From Solirubrobacterales bacterium (GTDB taxonomy: Bacteria > Actinomycetota > Thermoleophilia > Solirubrobacterales > Solirubrobacteraceae), in NCBI GenBank assembly GCA_003244035.1, contig QHBV01000283.1, positions 14,913 to 20,517 of the forward strand: a stretch of 5,605 nucleotides of DNA, read 5' to 3'. Shown here one piece after another: positions 1 through 5,605 of the stretch. Made by a program: the position numbers and the translations under genes. Below the pieces are notes generated by a model, which had not been told where the DNA came from, did no database searches, and saw only the letters and a list, made by a program, of their open reading frames with translations. Position 1 is the first letter of the stretch. Each line of letters opens with the position of its first letter.

Positions 1-399
1 CAGCATCGAGAAGACGAAGTAGTTCAAATAGGCGAAGTAGCGCCGGTAGCCGCGGTCCGAGGCCATGTACGCGACCGAGTAGAGGTGGATCAGGGTCGAG
101 ACGCCCGAGACGACCAGTGCCATGAACACCGACAGCGGGTCCACGAGGATCTGCAGCTTGGCGTCGAGCCCGACGCTGCTCGCGTAGCTCCACAGGGTCG
201 AGCTCAGCTCGCGGTGGGCGGGATGCCGGCCCAGCAGCGCGATCAGCGCGGCCACGCTCAGCCCGAACGAGAGCGCGATCGCGAGCGTCGCGATCCAACC
301 GGCGCTGGCACCGGGCAGCCAGCGCCAGGCGAGCGCGATCACGACCGTCCCGAGCAGCGGGCACAGCAGGATCAGCCAGCCGAAGGTGGTCGCGCTCAC
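1..399 (-). CDS. nuoL: NADH-quinone oxidoreductase subunit L, N-terminal part (partial)
   Basis: The first 133 codons of nuoL are present; the gene continues past the left edge. NuoL is the distal antiporter-like proton-pumping subunit of the membrane arm. Translated by hand, the fragment starts (GTG as Met) SATTFGWLILLCPLLGTVV. It has hydrophobic helices at about residues 6-26 and 34-56, then KLQILVDPLSVFMALVVSGV and STLIHLYSVAYMASDRGYRR, and ends YFAYLNYFVFSML. The block D-P-L-S-x-x-M followed by L-I-H-x-Y-S-x-x-Y-M and R-x-F-A-Y-L-N-x-F is the well-known NuoL/ND5 N-terminal signature. No in-frame ATG occurs before the conserved region, and the GTG at 397-399 is the best start, with AGGGG nine bases upstream. 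The frame is open a little further upstream, with a rarer CTG two codons earlier, so the start is good but not certain. Confidence 0.93.
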   Translation of the reverse strand, partial: MSATTFGWLILLCPLLGTVVIALAWRWLPGASAGWIATLAIALSFGLSVAALIALLGRHPAHRELSSTLWSYASSVGLDAKLQILVDPLSVFMALVVSGVSTLIHLYSVAYMASDRGYRRYFAYLNYFVFSML

Positions 400-400
400 T

Positions 401-410
401 GGCAGCTGCC
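401..410. repeat. Short perfect palindrome in the nuoK-nuoL gap
   Basis: GGCAGCTGCC is a perfect 10-base palindrome directly before the nuoL GTG start, in the only inter-gene gap longer than ten bases. It overlaps the end of the proposed nuoL ribosome binding site. It is too short, and has no T-run, to be a terminator. It could be chance in DNA this rich in G and C; any role in nuoL initiation is speculation. Confidence 0.35.
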
Positions 411-413
411 CCT
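409..413 (-). promoter_or_regulatory. Probable ribosome binding site of nuoL
   Basis: The minus strand reads AGGGG nine bases before the GTG at 399. This supports GTG as the nuoL start. It lies in the 37-base nuoK-nuoL gap and partly overlaps the palindrome at 401-410. Confidence 0.5.
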
Positions 414-436
414 GGTAGCCCTCACCGGCTGGAACC

Positions 437-736
437 CTATCCCTGCAGCTCGTGGAGCTCGTCGACGTCGATCGGCAGCCGGCGGCGGTAGAGCGCGACG
501 ATCAGCCCGAGCCCGACGGTGACCTCGCACGCCGCCACGACCATCACGATCAGCGCGAAGATCTGCCCGTCCTCACCACCGTGCATCCGGGCGAAGGCCA
601 CGAGCGCGAGGTTGGCGGCGTTCAGCATCAGCTCCAGGCACAGCAGGATCACCAGCGGGTTGCGCCGCGTCAGCACGCCGCCGGCGCCGATGCAGAAGAT
701 CAGCGCCGAGACGACCAGGTACCAGCCGATCGCCAT
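437..736 (-). CDS. nuoK: NADH-quinone oxidoreductase subunit K
   Basis: NuoK (99 residues, the normal length) is a small three-helix membrane subunit related to MrpC, placed between NuoJ and the antiporter-like subunits. The helices are at about residues 3-21, 28-50 and 57-82. The two functionally important membrane glutamates are present: E35 in LLCLELMLNAANLALVAF and E71 in VVAACEVTVGLGLIVALYR, matching Glu36 and Glu72 of E. coli NuoK. The ATG start at 734-736 overlaps the nuoJ stop (TGATG), with a weak GGTGG seven bases upstream, and MAIGWYLVVSALIFCIG is a typical start. The open frame continues upstream to an ATG at 1102, but that translation is an Arg/Gly/Ala-rich shadow of nuoJ. The stop TAG is followed by a 37-base gap before nuoL. 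Confidence 0.97.
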   Translation of the reverse strand: MAIGWYLVVSALIFCIGAGGVLTRRNPLVILLCLELMLNAANLALVAFARMHGGEDGQIFALIVMVVAACEVTVGLGLIVALYRRRLPIDVDELHELQG

Positions 737-1407
737 CAGCTTTCCACCGGCTCGGGCTCGGGTGGCGGGGGTGGCGCGGACTCCTGGGGCTCGGGTTGCG
801 GCGCGGCGGTGGGAGCCGGGCGCGTGCCCGCCCCCTCGGCCATCGTCCCCGTGCCCGCGGGGCGCCGGGCGTGGATCGCCAGCTCGAAGTCCTCGTCGTA
901 GGGCTCGAGCCCGCGCCGGCGTCGCGCCAGCACGACCGCGCCGATCGCCGCCACCAGCAGCAGCAGCGAGGCCACCTCGAACACGAACAGGTACTTGGTC
1001 AAGAACAGCCGACCGATGTGCGCGGGCGAGCCGAAGCCGGCGATGTACGGGGCGCCCTTTGAGGAGATGCCCTTCAGCCCCGACCCCAGCATCGCCACGC
1101 ACAGCTCGATCGCCACCGCCAGCGCGAACAGCGGCCCGAGGATCCGCAGCGCCGTCCCCGCGGCGAGCTCCTCGCCGCCGCCGACGTACGCGACCACGAA
1201 CACGTACAGGACCATCACCGCGCCGGCGTAGACGACCACCTGCGCAGCCGCGACGAACTCGGCGCGCAGAAGCAGGAACAGGGCCGCGAGCGAGATCAGG
1301 TGGAAGACCAGCGCGAGCACGCTGTAGAACGGGCTGCGCAGGGTGACGACCCCGATCGCGCCGACCAGCGCCCCGATCGCGGCGATGAAGAACAGCACTG
1401 CGGACAT
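736..1407 (-). CDS. nuoJ: NADH-quinone oxidoreductase subunit J
   Basis: NuoJ is a membrane-arm subunit next to NuoK and NuoH that takes part in the coupling of quinone reduction to proton pumping. Five hydrophobic segments are visible at about residues 2-22, 27-48, 52-76, 87-108 and 137-160. The third contains VVVYAGAVMVLYVFVV, the conserved NuoJ helix (usual form VVYxGAVxVLFLFV). The N-terminal block TLRSPFYSVLALVFHLISLAAL also fits the family. The protein is 223 residues. After the last helix comes a charged stretch (RRRRGLEPYDEDFELAIHARRP) and then a Pro/Glu/Ala-rich tail to the end, low in complexity and probably cytoplasmic and disordered. The ATG lies six bases after the nuoI stop; the best Shine-Dalgarno (GAGGG within the nuoI 3' end) is rather far, 13 bases, so coupling to nuoI is plausible. 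Its stop overlaps the nuoK start by one base. Confidence 0.95.
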   Translation of the reverse strand: MSAVLFFIAAIGALVGAIGVVTLRSPFYSVLALVFHLISLAALFLLLRAEFVAAAQVVVYAGAVMVLYVFVVAYVGGGEELAAGTALRILGPLFALAVAIELCVAMLGSGLKGISSKGAPYIAGFGSPAHIGRLFLTKYLFVFEVASLLLLVAAIGAVVLARRRRGLEPYDEDFELAIHARRPAGTGTMAEGAGTRPAPTAAPQPEPQESAPPPPPEPEPVES

Positions 1408-1413
1408 CGGCGG

Positions 1414-1950
1414 CTACTCGCCCTCGTTGCGCAGCGGTGTGCGCTCGATCGGCTCAGCGAGCAGCATCTCCTTGGTGAAGATCAGATCCGAGCGGCTGTA
1501 GTCGGACATCTCGTAGTCGTGGCCCATGGTGATCGCGTCGAACGGGCACGCGACCTCGCAGTAGCCGCAGAAGATGCAACGGCTGAGGTTGATCTCGTAC
1601 ACGGCGGCGTAGCGCTCGCCGGCCGAGATCCGGTGCTCGGGCGTGTTCTCGGCGGCGACCACGCGGATGCAGTCGGCCGGGCACGCGGCCGCGCACAGCG
1701 AGCAGCCCACGCATTTCTCCAGGCCGGTGTCCTCGAAGCGGTGGAGCTTGTGGCGGCCGCGAAAGCGCGGGTATACAGGGGTCTTCTCCTCGGGGTACTG
1801 GATCGTCGTCGTCCCCTCGACGATCCGCGCGAATGTCGTCTTGAGCCCGCGGAGCGTCTCACCGAAGGCGCGGTAGGTGCCGCGGACCGCCCCCGAGGTG
1901 GGGGCGCGCTGGACCGCGATCACGTCCTCGCCGGGGTCGTACGGGCTCAT
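1414..1950 (-). CDS. nuoI: NADH-quinone oxidoreductase subunit I (2x[4Fe-4S] ferredoxin-like)
   Basis: NuoI (178 residues) holds clusters N6a and N6b, which carry electrons from NuoG toward the N2 cluster and quinone. Two ferredoxin motifs are seen: C80-x2-C83-x2-C86-x3-C90-P and C125-x2-C128-x2-C131-x3-C135-P. By the usual ferredoxin pattern, each motif's first three cysteines join the fourth of the other. The family block QYPEEKTPVYPRFRGRHKL (from residue 51) precedes the first motif. The N-terminal 45 residues resemble the amphipathic part that lies against the membrane arm; there is no signal peptide. An extra cysteine, C94, follows the first motif; it is not part of the ligand set. The length is close to that of E. 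coli NuoI. The ATG start lies ten bases after the nuoH stop, with GAGGG seven bases upstream overlapping that stop. Confidence 0.97.
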   Translation of the reverse strand: MSPYDPGEDVIAVQRAPTSGAVRGTYRAFGETLRGLKTTFARIVEGTTTIQYPEEKTPVYPRFRGRHKLHRFEDTGLEKCVGCSLCAAACPADCIRVVAAENTPEHRISAGERYAAVYEINLSRCIFCGYCEVACPFDAITMGHDYEMSDYSRSDLIFTKEMLLAEPIERTPLRNEGE

Positions 1951-1957
1951 GCTCGGG

Positions 1958-1962
1958 CCCTC
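1958..1962 (-). promoter_or_regulatory. Probable ribosome binding site of nuoI
   Basis: The minus strand reads GAGGG here, seven bases before the nuoI ATG at 1950. It overlaps the TGA stop of nuoH. An ATG at 1964 also overlaps that stop, but in its frame it gives only five codons (MRARA) before a stop, so the ATG at 1950 is the real start. Confidence 0.5.
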
Positions 1963-2983
1963 ATGAGACCACCAGGATCGCGGTTACCAGCAGGTTCAGC
2001 GTCGCGAGCGGGAGCAGCGCCTTCCAGCCGAACGACATCAGCTGGTCGTAGCGAAGCCGCGGCAGGGTCGCGCGGACCCAGATGAAGAAGGTGATGAAGA
2101 TCATCATCTTGGCCACCACCACGAACGGATCGACCCAGCCGGGGGGGTGGATCCCGAACGGCAGCAGCCACCCGCCGAGGAACATCGTGGTCGCGATTCC
2201 CGCGACCACGATCATGTTCATGTACTCGGCGAACATGAAGGCGATGAACGGGGTCCCGCCGTACTCGGTGAAGTAGCCGCCGACGAGCTCGGCATCGGCC
2301 TCGACCAGGTCGAACGGCGCTCGGTTGGTCTCCGCGAACGACGCGACCAGGAAGATCACGAACCCGGCGAACTGCGGGATCAGATACCACATCCCCCGCT
2401 GGGCGTGGACGATCCCGGTCAGCGACAGCGTCCCGGCGGTGATCACCACGCCGACCAGCGCCAGCCCCTGCGAGACCTCGTAGGAGATCAGCTGGGCCGC
2501 GCCGCGCATCGCGCCGAGGAACGAGTACTTCGAGCCCGAGGACCAGCCGCCGAGCATGATCCCGTAGAACGAGATTCCCGCGAACGCGAACACGTACAGG
2601 GGCCCGATCGAGACGTCGATCCCGTACAGCCCGACGCGCTGGCCGAAGATGTGCTGGACGTCGCCGAAGGGGACGAGCGCGAGCGCCGCGACCGCGGTGA
2701 GGATCGCGATCATCGGCGCGATCCGGAACATGTAGCCGATCGACGTGGTCGGGCGGAAGGGCTCCTTGGTGGCGAACTTGACGATCTCGGCGAGCGGCTG
2801 CATCAGCCCGAACGGCCCGACGCGGTTGGGGCCGTAGCGGTTCTGGAAGCGGCCGAGGAGCTTGCGCTCGTAGACGGTCAGGATCGGCAGGATCGCGAAC
2901 GCGGCCGCGAAGATCACCAGCGCCTTGATGATCTGGATCCACCACGGCTCGTAGAAGCCGACGACCGCCACCGACGAGCTCAC
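1961..2983 (-). CDS. nuoH: NADH-quinone oxidoreductase subunit H
   Basis: NuoH (340 residues) is the membrane subunit at the junction of the two arms; it helps form the quinone chamber and couples quinone reduction to proton translocation. Family signatures are clear: ERKLLGRFQNRYGPNRVGP from residue 39, GWSSGSKYSFLGAMRGAAQ from 146 with ISYEV at 166-170, the loop ETNRAPFDLVEADAELVGGY from 218 (acidic residues E218, E228, D230, E232), and WVRATLPRLRYDQLM from 302. About eight hydrophobic membrane segments are visible, as usual. The start is GTG at 2981-2983. It shares GTGA with the nuoG stop, has a GGAGGT Shine-Dalgarno nine bases upstream, and gives a normal N-terminus (SSSVAVVGFYEPWW). The reading frame stays open much further upstream, but that translation is the Arg/Gly-rich shadow of nuoG, not an extension. 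The protein ends LVTAILVVS, ten bases before nuoI. Confidence 0.97.
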   Translation of the reverse strand: MSSSVAVVGFYEPWWIQIIKALVIFAAAFAILPILTVYERKLLGRFQNRYGPNRVGPFGLMQPLAEIVKFATKEPFRPTTSIGYMFRIAPMIAILTAVAALALVPFGDVQHIFGQRVGLYGIDVSIGPLYVFAFAGISFYGIMLGGWSSGSKYSFLGAMRGAAQLISYEVSQGLALVGVVITAGTLSLTGIVHAQRGMWYLIPQFAGFVIFLVASFAETNRAPFDLVEADAELVGGYFTEYGGTPFIAFMFAEYMNMIVVAGIATTMFLGGWLLPFGIHPPGWVDPFVVVAKMMIFITFFIWVRATLPRLRYDQLMSFGWKALLPLATLNLLVTAILVVS

Positions 2984-5469
2984 GCCTTGCGCACCTCCAC
3001 CAGCTGCTCGGTCAGGACGTTGGCCGAGTCGGCCGCGATGCCTTCGGCCAGGAACGCCGTTCCGTCCGGGACGCCGGTGCGGATCGCGGCAATGCCTTGC
3101 AGCGATCGTCCATTCTGCGCGATCTCGACGGCCACGCCGCTGGCGATCCCCAGCCGCCGGGCATCCGCGGGCGAGAGCTCGACCTGCTGGTGGGCGATCG
3201 TGAAGTGCAGCGCGGGGGAGAGCTCGACCTCGGGGGCGGCCCAGATCGAGCGGTAGGTCCCGAGTCGCAGCATGCCGTTCTCGGGTCGCTTCGGTCCCGC
3301 GGCCTCGCTGGGCTCCGGCCGCGGGGCTCCGGCTTGGACCCACCCGGGCTCGGCTGCCGGCGTGGCCGAGGGCGCCGGGAACGACCTCGAGGACAGCTCG
3401 CGCGCCGGCCAGCGCACCCCGCGCCCACCGAGCTGATCGAGCGTTAGCCCCGCGTAGAAGGGAACCGCTTCGACGAGCTGCGCGAACGCGGCCGCGCTCG
3501 TGGGGACCTCCAGCTCGTGGCCGGCGCGGCGCCCGAGCTCCGCGAGCACCGACCACCCCGCGCGCACTTGATCAGGGTGCCCGATCGCCGCGCGCAGTCG
3601 CTGGACGCGGCCGTCGGGATGGACGACGGTGCCCTCCTTCTCGGCGTAGGACTCCGCCGGGAAGACGACCGAAGCATGCTCGCGGATGCCGTCGGTCAGC
3701 ACGGAGGCGTGGGCGACGACCAGGCTTGCGCGGGCGAGGGCGCTGTTCCACAGGTGGCGATCGGCTCGGTCGCGGACGGGATCGGTTTCGAGCAGGTACA
3801 GCGCGGTCAGCTCGCCGGCGGCGGCCGCGGCGGCGATCTGGGCGGCGTCCCTGCCGATGGGCGCGTCGTGGCCCAGCTCGGCGTATCCGGGCCCGGCGCC
3901 GGGCAGCACGCCCGCCTCGCGCAGACCGCGCCCGTTGGCGCCGGCGGGAACCTCGAGCAGGCCCGCGCCCTCGCGCTCGGCCAGCCGCAGGTGCTCGGCG
4001 ATCGCCGGCATTTGGGCAGCGGCGGGGCCGATCCGCTCGCCCCACACGATCACGACGTCCTCGCCGCCCGTTGTGAGCAGGCTTGCGAGCGCCCGGGCGC
4101 CGTTGTTGCTCTCGTCGCCCGCGGCCTGCTCGTCGCCGGCGAGCGCCGCAGCGAGCGCCACCAGGAACGCATGCTCGCCCCCGGGCGGGTAGCGCACGAC
4201 CAGCTTCGCGCTCGCGTCCAGCGCGCTTGGGCGCGCAGTCGCGACCGCGAGCTTGACCCCGCGCCGGCGCACCCCCTTGCGGATCCAAAGGTCGAGGATC
4301 GGAGCGTCGTCGAGCGGCTCGCAGCCGAGCACGAGCACGGTGTGGGCGAACTCGAGGTCCGGGACGGCGGCCTGCAGCTTGGGGTCGGCGAGCGCCTGGG
4401 TGAGCCCGAGCGCCATCGGGCCGCCGGCGCGGGAGTCGATGTCGGCGCAGGCCAGCGCCTCGCGCATCAGCCGCGCCAGCAGGAAGCCCTCCTCGTTGGT
4501 CGCCTGGCCGCCGGCCAGCGCCCCCGCACGGCCCTTGTGCTCGGCCAGGCCGGCCGCAACCTCCAACGCGCGCTCCCAGCCGGCTTCACGGAGCTCGCCG
4601 CCCTCGCGCACCAGCGGGGCGGTGACGCGCTCGTCGGCGTGGATCGACTGGTAGGCGAAGCGGCCCTTGTCGCACAGCCAGCCGTCGTCGACCTCGTCGT
4701 GCTCGCGGGAGAGGACGCGCAGCACCTTCTCGTCGCGGACGGTCAGCTCGACGTTGCACTGCGACGGGCACAGCGTGCAGATCGAGCCGGCGCCCTCGAT
4801 CTCCCACGGCCGCGCGCGGAAGCGGTAGGGCTGCGAGGTCAGCGCCCCGACCGGGCACAGCTCGACGATGTTGCCGCTGAACGGCGCGACATACGGGTGG
4901 CCGTCGTGGGTCGCGACGAACGTGTCCGCGCCGCGGTCGGCGAACACCAGCTGGTAGTCCTCTGAGACCTCCTGGGAGAAGCGCACGCAGCGGTAGCAGA
5001 GGATGCAGCGCTCGCGGTCGATCGCGACCAGCGGCGAGAGCGCGAGCGGCTTGACGAAGTGGCGCTTGGGCTCGATCACGCGCGAGCGCCCGAGGCCCCA
5101 ACCGAAGCTGATGTCCTGCAGCGGGCACTCGCCGCCCTTGTCGCACACGGGGCAGTCGAGCGGGTGGTTGACGAGGAGGAACTCGACCACGCCGTTCTGC
5201 GCGTGGCGGACCCGCTCGGTCTGGGTGTTGACGACCATCCCGTCCTTGACGGGTGTCGAGCACGAGGTCTGCAGCTTCGGGATCCCCTCGATCTCCACCA
5301 AGCACATGCGGCACGCCCCGACCGGGTTGCCGAGCTTGGGCTCGTAGCAGAAGTAGGGAATCTCGACATCGCCGTGCTTGGCCGCGTCGACAAGCATCGA
5401 GCCCTCGATCGCGCGGACCTCCCGGCCGTCGATCGTGAACTGGATGATGTGATGCTCGGGGCGGGGCAT
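2980..5469 (-). CDS. nuoG: NADH-quinone oxidoreductase subunit G (complex I Fe-S subunit)
   Basis: This 829-residue protein is the large Fe-S subunit of the complex I peripheral arm, relaying electrons from NuoF toward NuoI. An N-terminal ferredoxin-like 2Fe-2S domain has ligands C41, C53, C56 and C70. Next comes the His-Cys3 cluster motif (H102, C106, C109, C115), then a 4Fe-4S set C155, C158, C161 with C205. A further set, C231, C234, C238 and C266, matches the ligands of cluster N7 known from bacterial NuoG such as E. coli and Thermus. Residues about 280-690 form the molybdopterin-oxidoreductase-like domain, which in complex I is structural and binds no cofactor; the segment around 598-626 (ending GTVVHPDGRVQRLR) is typical. 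A Pro/Ala-rich linker at about 696-730 leads to a small C-terminal domain (about 735-829) like the last domain of that superfamily. The length is within the family range. The ATG start is set by its TGATG overlap with the nuoF stop; I see no strong Shine-Dalgarno, so coupling is likely. Its stop overlaps the nuoH start. Confidence 0.97.
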   Translation of the reverse strand: MPRPEHHIIQFTIDGREVRAIEGSMLVDAAKHGDVEIPYFCYEPKLGNPVGACRMCLVEIEGIPKLQTSCSTPVKDGMVVNTQTERVRHAQNGVVEFLLVNHPLDCPVCDKGGECPLQDISFGWGLGRSRVIEPKRHFVKPLALSPLVAIDRERCILCYRCVRFSQEVSEDYQLVFADRGADTFVATHDGHPYVAPFSGNIVELCPVGALTSQPYRFRARPWEIEGAGSICTLCPSQCNVELTVRDEKVLRVLSREHDEVDDGWLCDKGRFAYQSIHADERVTAPLVREGGELREAGWERALEVAAGLAEHKGRAGALAGGQATNEEGFLLARLMREALACADIDSRAGGPMALGLTQALADPKLQAAVPDLEFAHTVLVLGCEPLDDAPILDLWIRKGVRRRGVKLAVATARPSALDASAKLVVRYPPGGEHAFLVALAAALAGDEQAAGDESNNGARALASLLTTGGEDVVIVWGERIGPAAAQMPAIAEHLRLAEREGAGLLEVPAGANGRGLREAGVLPGAGPGYAELGHDAPIGRDAAQIAAAAAAGELTALYLLETDPVRDRADRHLWNSALARASLVVAHASVLTDGIREHASVVFPAESYAEKEGTVVHPDGRVQRLRAAIGHPDQVRAGWSVLAELGRRAGHELEVPTSAAAFAQLVEAVPFYAGLTLDQLGGRGVRWPARELSSRSFPAPSATPAAEPGWVQAGAPRPEPSEAAGPKRPENGMLRLGTYRSIWAAPEVELSPALHFTIAHQQVELSPADARRLGIASGVAVEIAQNGRSLQGIAAIRTGVPDGTAFLAEGIAADSANVLTEQLVEVRKA
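2983..3267 (-). other. C-terminal molybdopterin-dinucleotide-binding-like domain of NuoG
   Basis: Residues about 735-829 of NuoG begin LRLGTYRSIWAAPEVELSPAL and continue through an HQQVELSPADARRLGI segment and a VPDGTAFLAEG segment. This pattern (strand, then 'a polar residue plus P-x-D-A-x-x-L-G-I-x-x-G', then a glycine-rich strand) is characteristic of the C-terminal beta-barrel domain of molybdopterin oxidoreductases. The domain is set off from the rest of NuoG by a Pro/Ala-rich linker. In complex I it is expected to be structural. Domain limits are estimated by eye. Confidence 0.7.
2993..2998 (-). promoter_or_regulatory. Ribosome binding site of nuoH
   Basis: On the minus strand the sequence reads GGAGGT, followed by nine bases and then GTG at 2983. 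It lies inside the last codons of nuoG. It is the clearest Shine-Dalgarno in the window and decides the choice of the GTG codon as the nuoH start. Together with the GTGA stop/start overlap it suggests both coupled and independent initiation of nuoH. Confidence 0.75.
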
Positions 5470-5605
5470 CAGCTCGCGAGCGTGTCCAGGAGCACCGGGA
5501 CCACGTTCTGGAGCTCCCCCGCGCCGGCGCGGTCTCGGGCAGCTTCGATCTCGGCCTCGAGCTCTCCCCGGAACTTCTCGATCATCGAGCCGATCGGCAT
5601 CGCCA
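5469..5605 (-). CDS. nuoF: NADH-quinone oxidoreductase subunit F, C-terminal fragment (partial)
   Basis: Only the last 44 residues and the TGA stop of this gene lie in the window; the rest is beyond the right edge. The visible protein begins AMPIGSMIEKFRGELEAEIE and ends VVPVLLDTLAS. NuoF is the peripheral-arm subunit that binds FMN, oxidises NADH and carries the N3 4Fe-4S cluster; none of those sites is in this fragment. The call rests on two things: the stretch resembling the usual NuoF ending, where a Pro-x-x-Ser segment is followed by a K-x-F-R-x-E helix, and the position directly upstream of nuoG. The tail runs about 25 residues past that helix, which seems longer than in many NuoF proteins. 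The stop overlaps the nuoG start by one base (TGATG), so the two genes are probably translationally coupled. Family assignment is fairly sure but depends largely on context. Confidence 0.85.
   Translation of the reverse strand, partial: AMPIGSMIEKFRGELEAEIEAARDRAGAGELQNVVPVLLDTLAS

Noticed and set aside
417..430. AGCC/GGCT inverted pair after nuoK as a possible terminator
   Set aside because: The stem is only four base pairs and no T-run follows. The operon continues into nuoL 37 bases on, so termination here is not expected.
85..522. A 145-codon plus-strand open frame over nuoL and nuoK
   Set aside because: Its product is Gln/Arg/Asp-rich without features, and the minus strand clearly encodes the NuoL signature and the NuoK C-terminus.
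737..1102. An N-terminal extension of about 120 residues on NuoK
   Set aside because: It lies wholly inside nuoJ in another frame and is of shadow composition. NuoK is normally about 100 residues, which the ATG at 736 provides.
1300..2085. A 261-codon plus-strand open frame opposite nuoJ and nuoI
   Set aside because: It spans the nuoI/nuoJ junction on the wrong strand and has no recognisable domain; nuoI with eight ligand cysteines explains the DNA.
2147..3256. A 369-codon plus-strand open frame opposite nuoH and the end of nuoG
   Set aside because: Its product is an Arg/Asp/Glu-rich string without fold signature, and it crosses the boundary of two confident minus-strand genes. It is a shadow.
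2984..3556. An N-terminal extension of about 190 residues on NuoH
   Set aside because: The frame is open but lies inside nuoG, and its translation is Arg/Gly/Ala-rich and unlike NuoH. The GTG at 2983 with its GGAGGT site gives a normal NuoH length.
3517..4965. A 482-codon open frame on the plus strand, antisense to nuoG
   Set aside because: It is fully opposite nuoG, whose Fe-S motifs and domains are certain. The translation is a mix of Ala, Arg, Gly and Asp without domain pattern, as expected when GC-rich third positions suppress stops on the other strand.
1..5605. A hidden undescribed system or mobile element within the window
   Set aside because: Every base except the short junctions is used by consecutive nuo genes with normal motifs and even composition. 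I saw no transposase, integrase, toxin, array of repeats or change in codon style.

Overview
The window is an internal piece of a nuo operon, which encodes the proton-pumping NADH:quinone oxidoreductase (respiratory complex I, NDH-1). Every gene reads on the minus strand, so transcription runs from the right edge to the left edge. In transcription order the genes are: the 3' end of nuoF (5469-5605, cut by the right edge), nuoG (2980-5469), nuoH (1961-2983), nuoI (1414-1950), nuoJ (736-1407), nuoK (437-736), and the 5' end of nuoL (1-399, cut by the left edge). This is the classical F-G-H-I-J-K-L order.

The DNA is strongly GC-rich, with G or C at most third codon positions, GTG starts for two genes, and very tight packing. 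The gene order, the NuoG of about 830 residues with all four Fe-S ligand sets, and the protein style suggest a high-GC actinobacterium. A Thermoleophilia/Solirubrobacterales-like lineage is my best guess, but this is inference from general resemblance; no search was run.

How the parts work together: NuoF (FMN/NADH site) and NuoG (Fe-S wire) belong to the peripheral arm that takes electrons from NADH. NuoI carries two 4Fe-4S clusters that pass electrons toward the quinone. NuoH is the membrane subunit at the base of the quinone chamber. NuoJ, NuoK and NuoL are membrane-arm subunits that couple the redox reaction to proton translocation.

The layout is close to gapless. Start and stop codons overlap at nuoF/nuoG (TGATG), nuoG/nuoH (GTGA) and nuoJ/nuoK (TGATG). 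Gaps are 10 bp at nuoH/nuoI, 6 bp at nuoI/nuoJ and 37 bp at nuoK/nuoL. I see no promoter, terminator, RNA gene, mobile element or CRISPR array, and no non-coding stretch near 300 bases. I found no undescribed system. The points worth a second look are lineage-type decorations (a Pro/Glu-rich NuoJ tail, a Pro/Ala-rich linker in NuoG, an extended NuoF C-terminus), the nuoK/nuoL junction, and a high density of the palindrome CGATCG.
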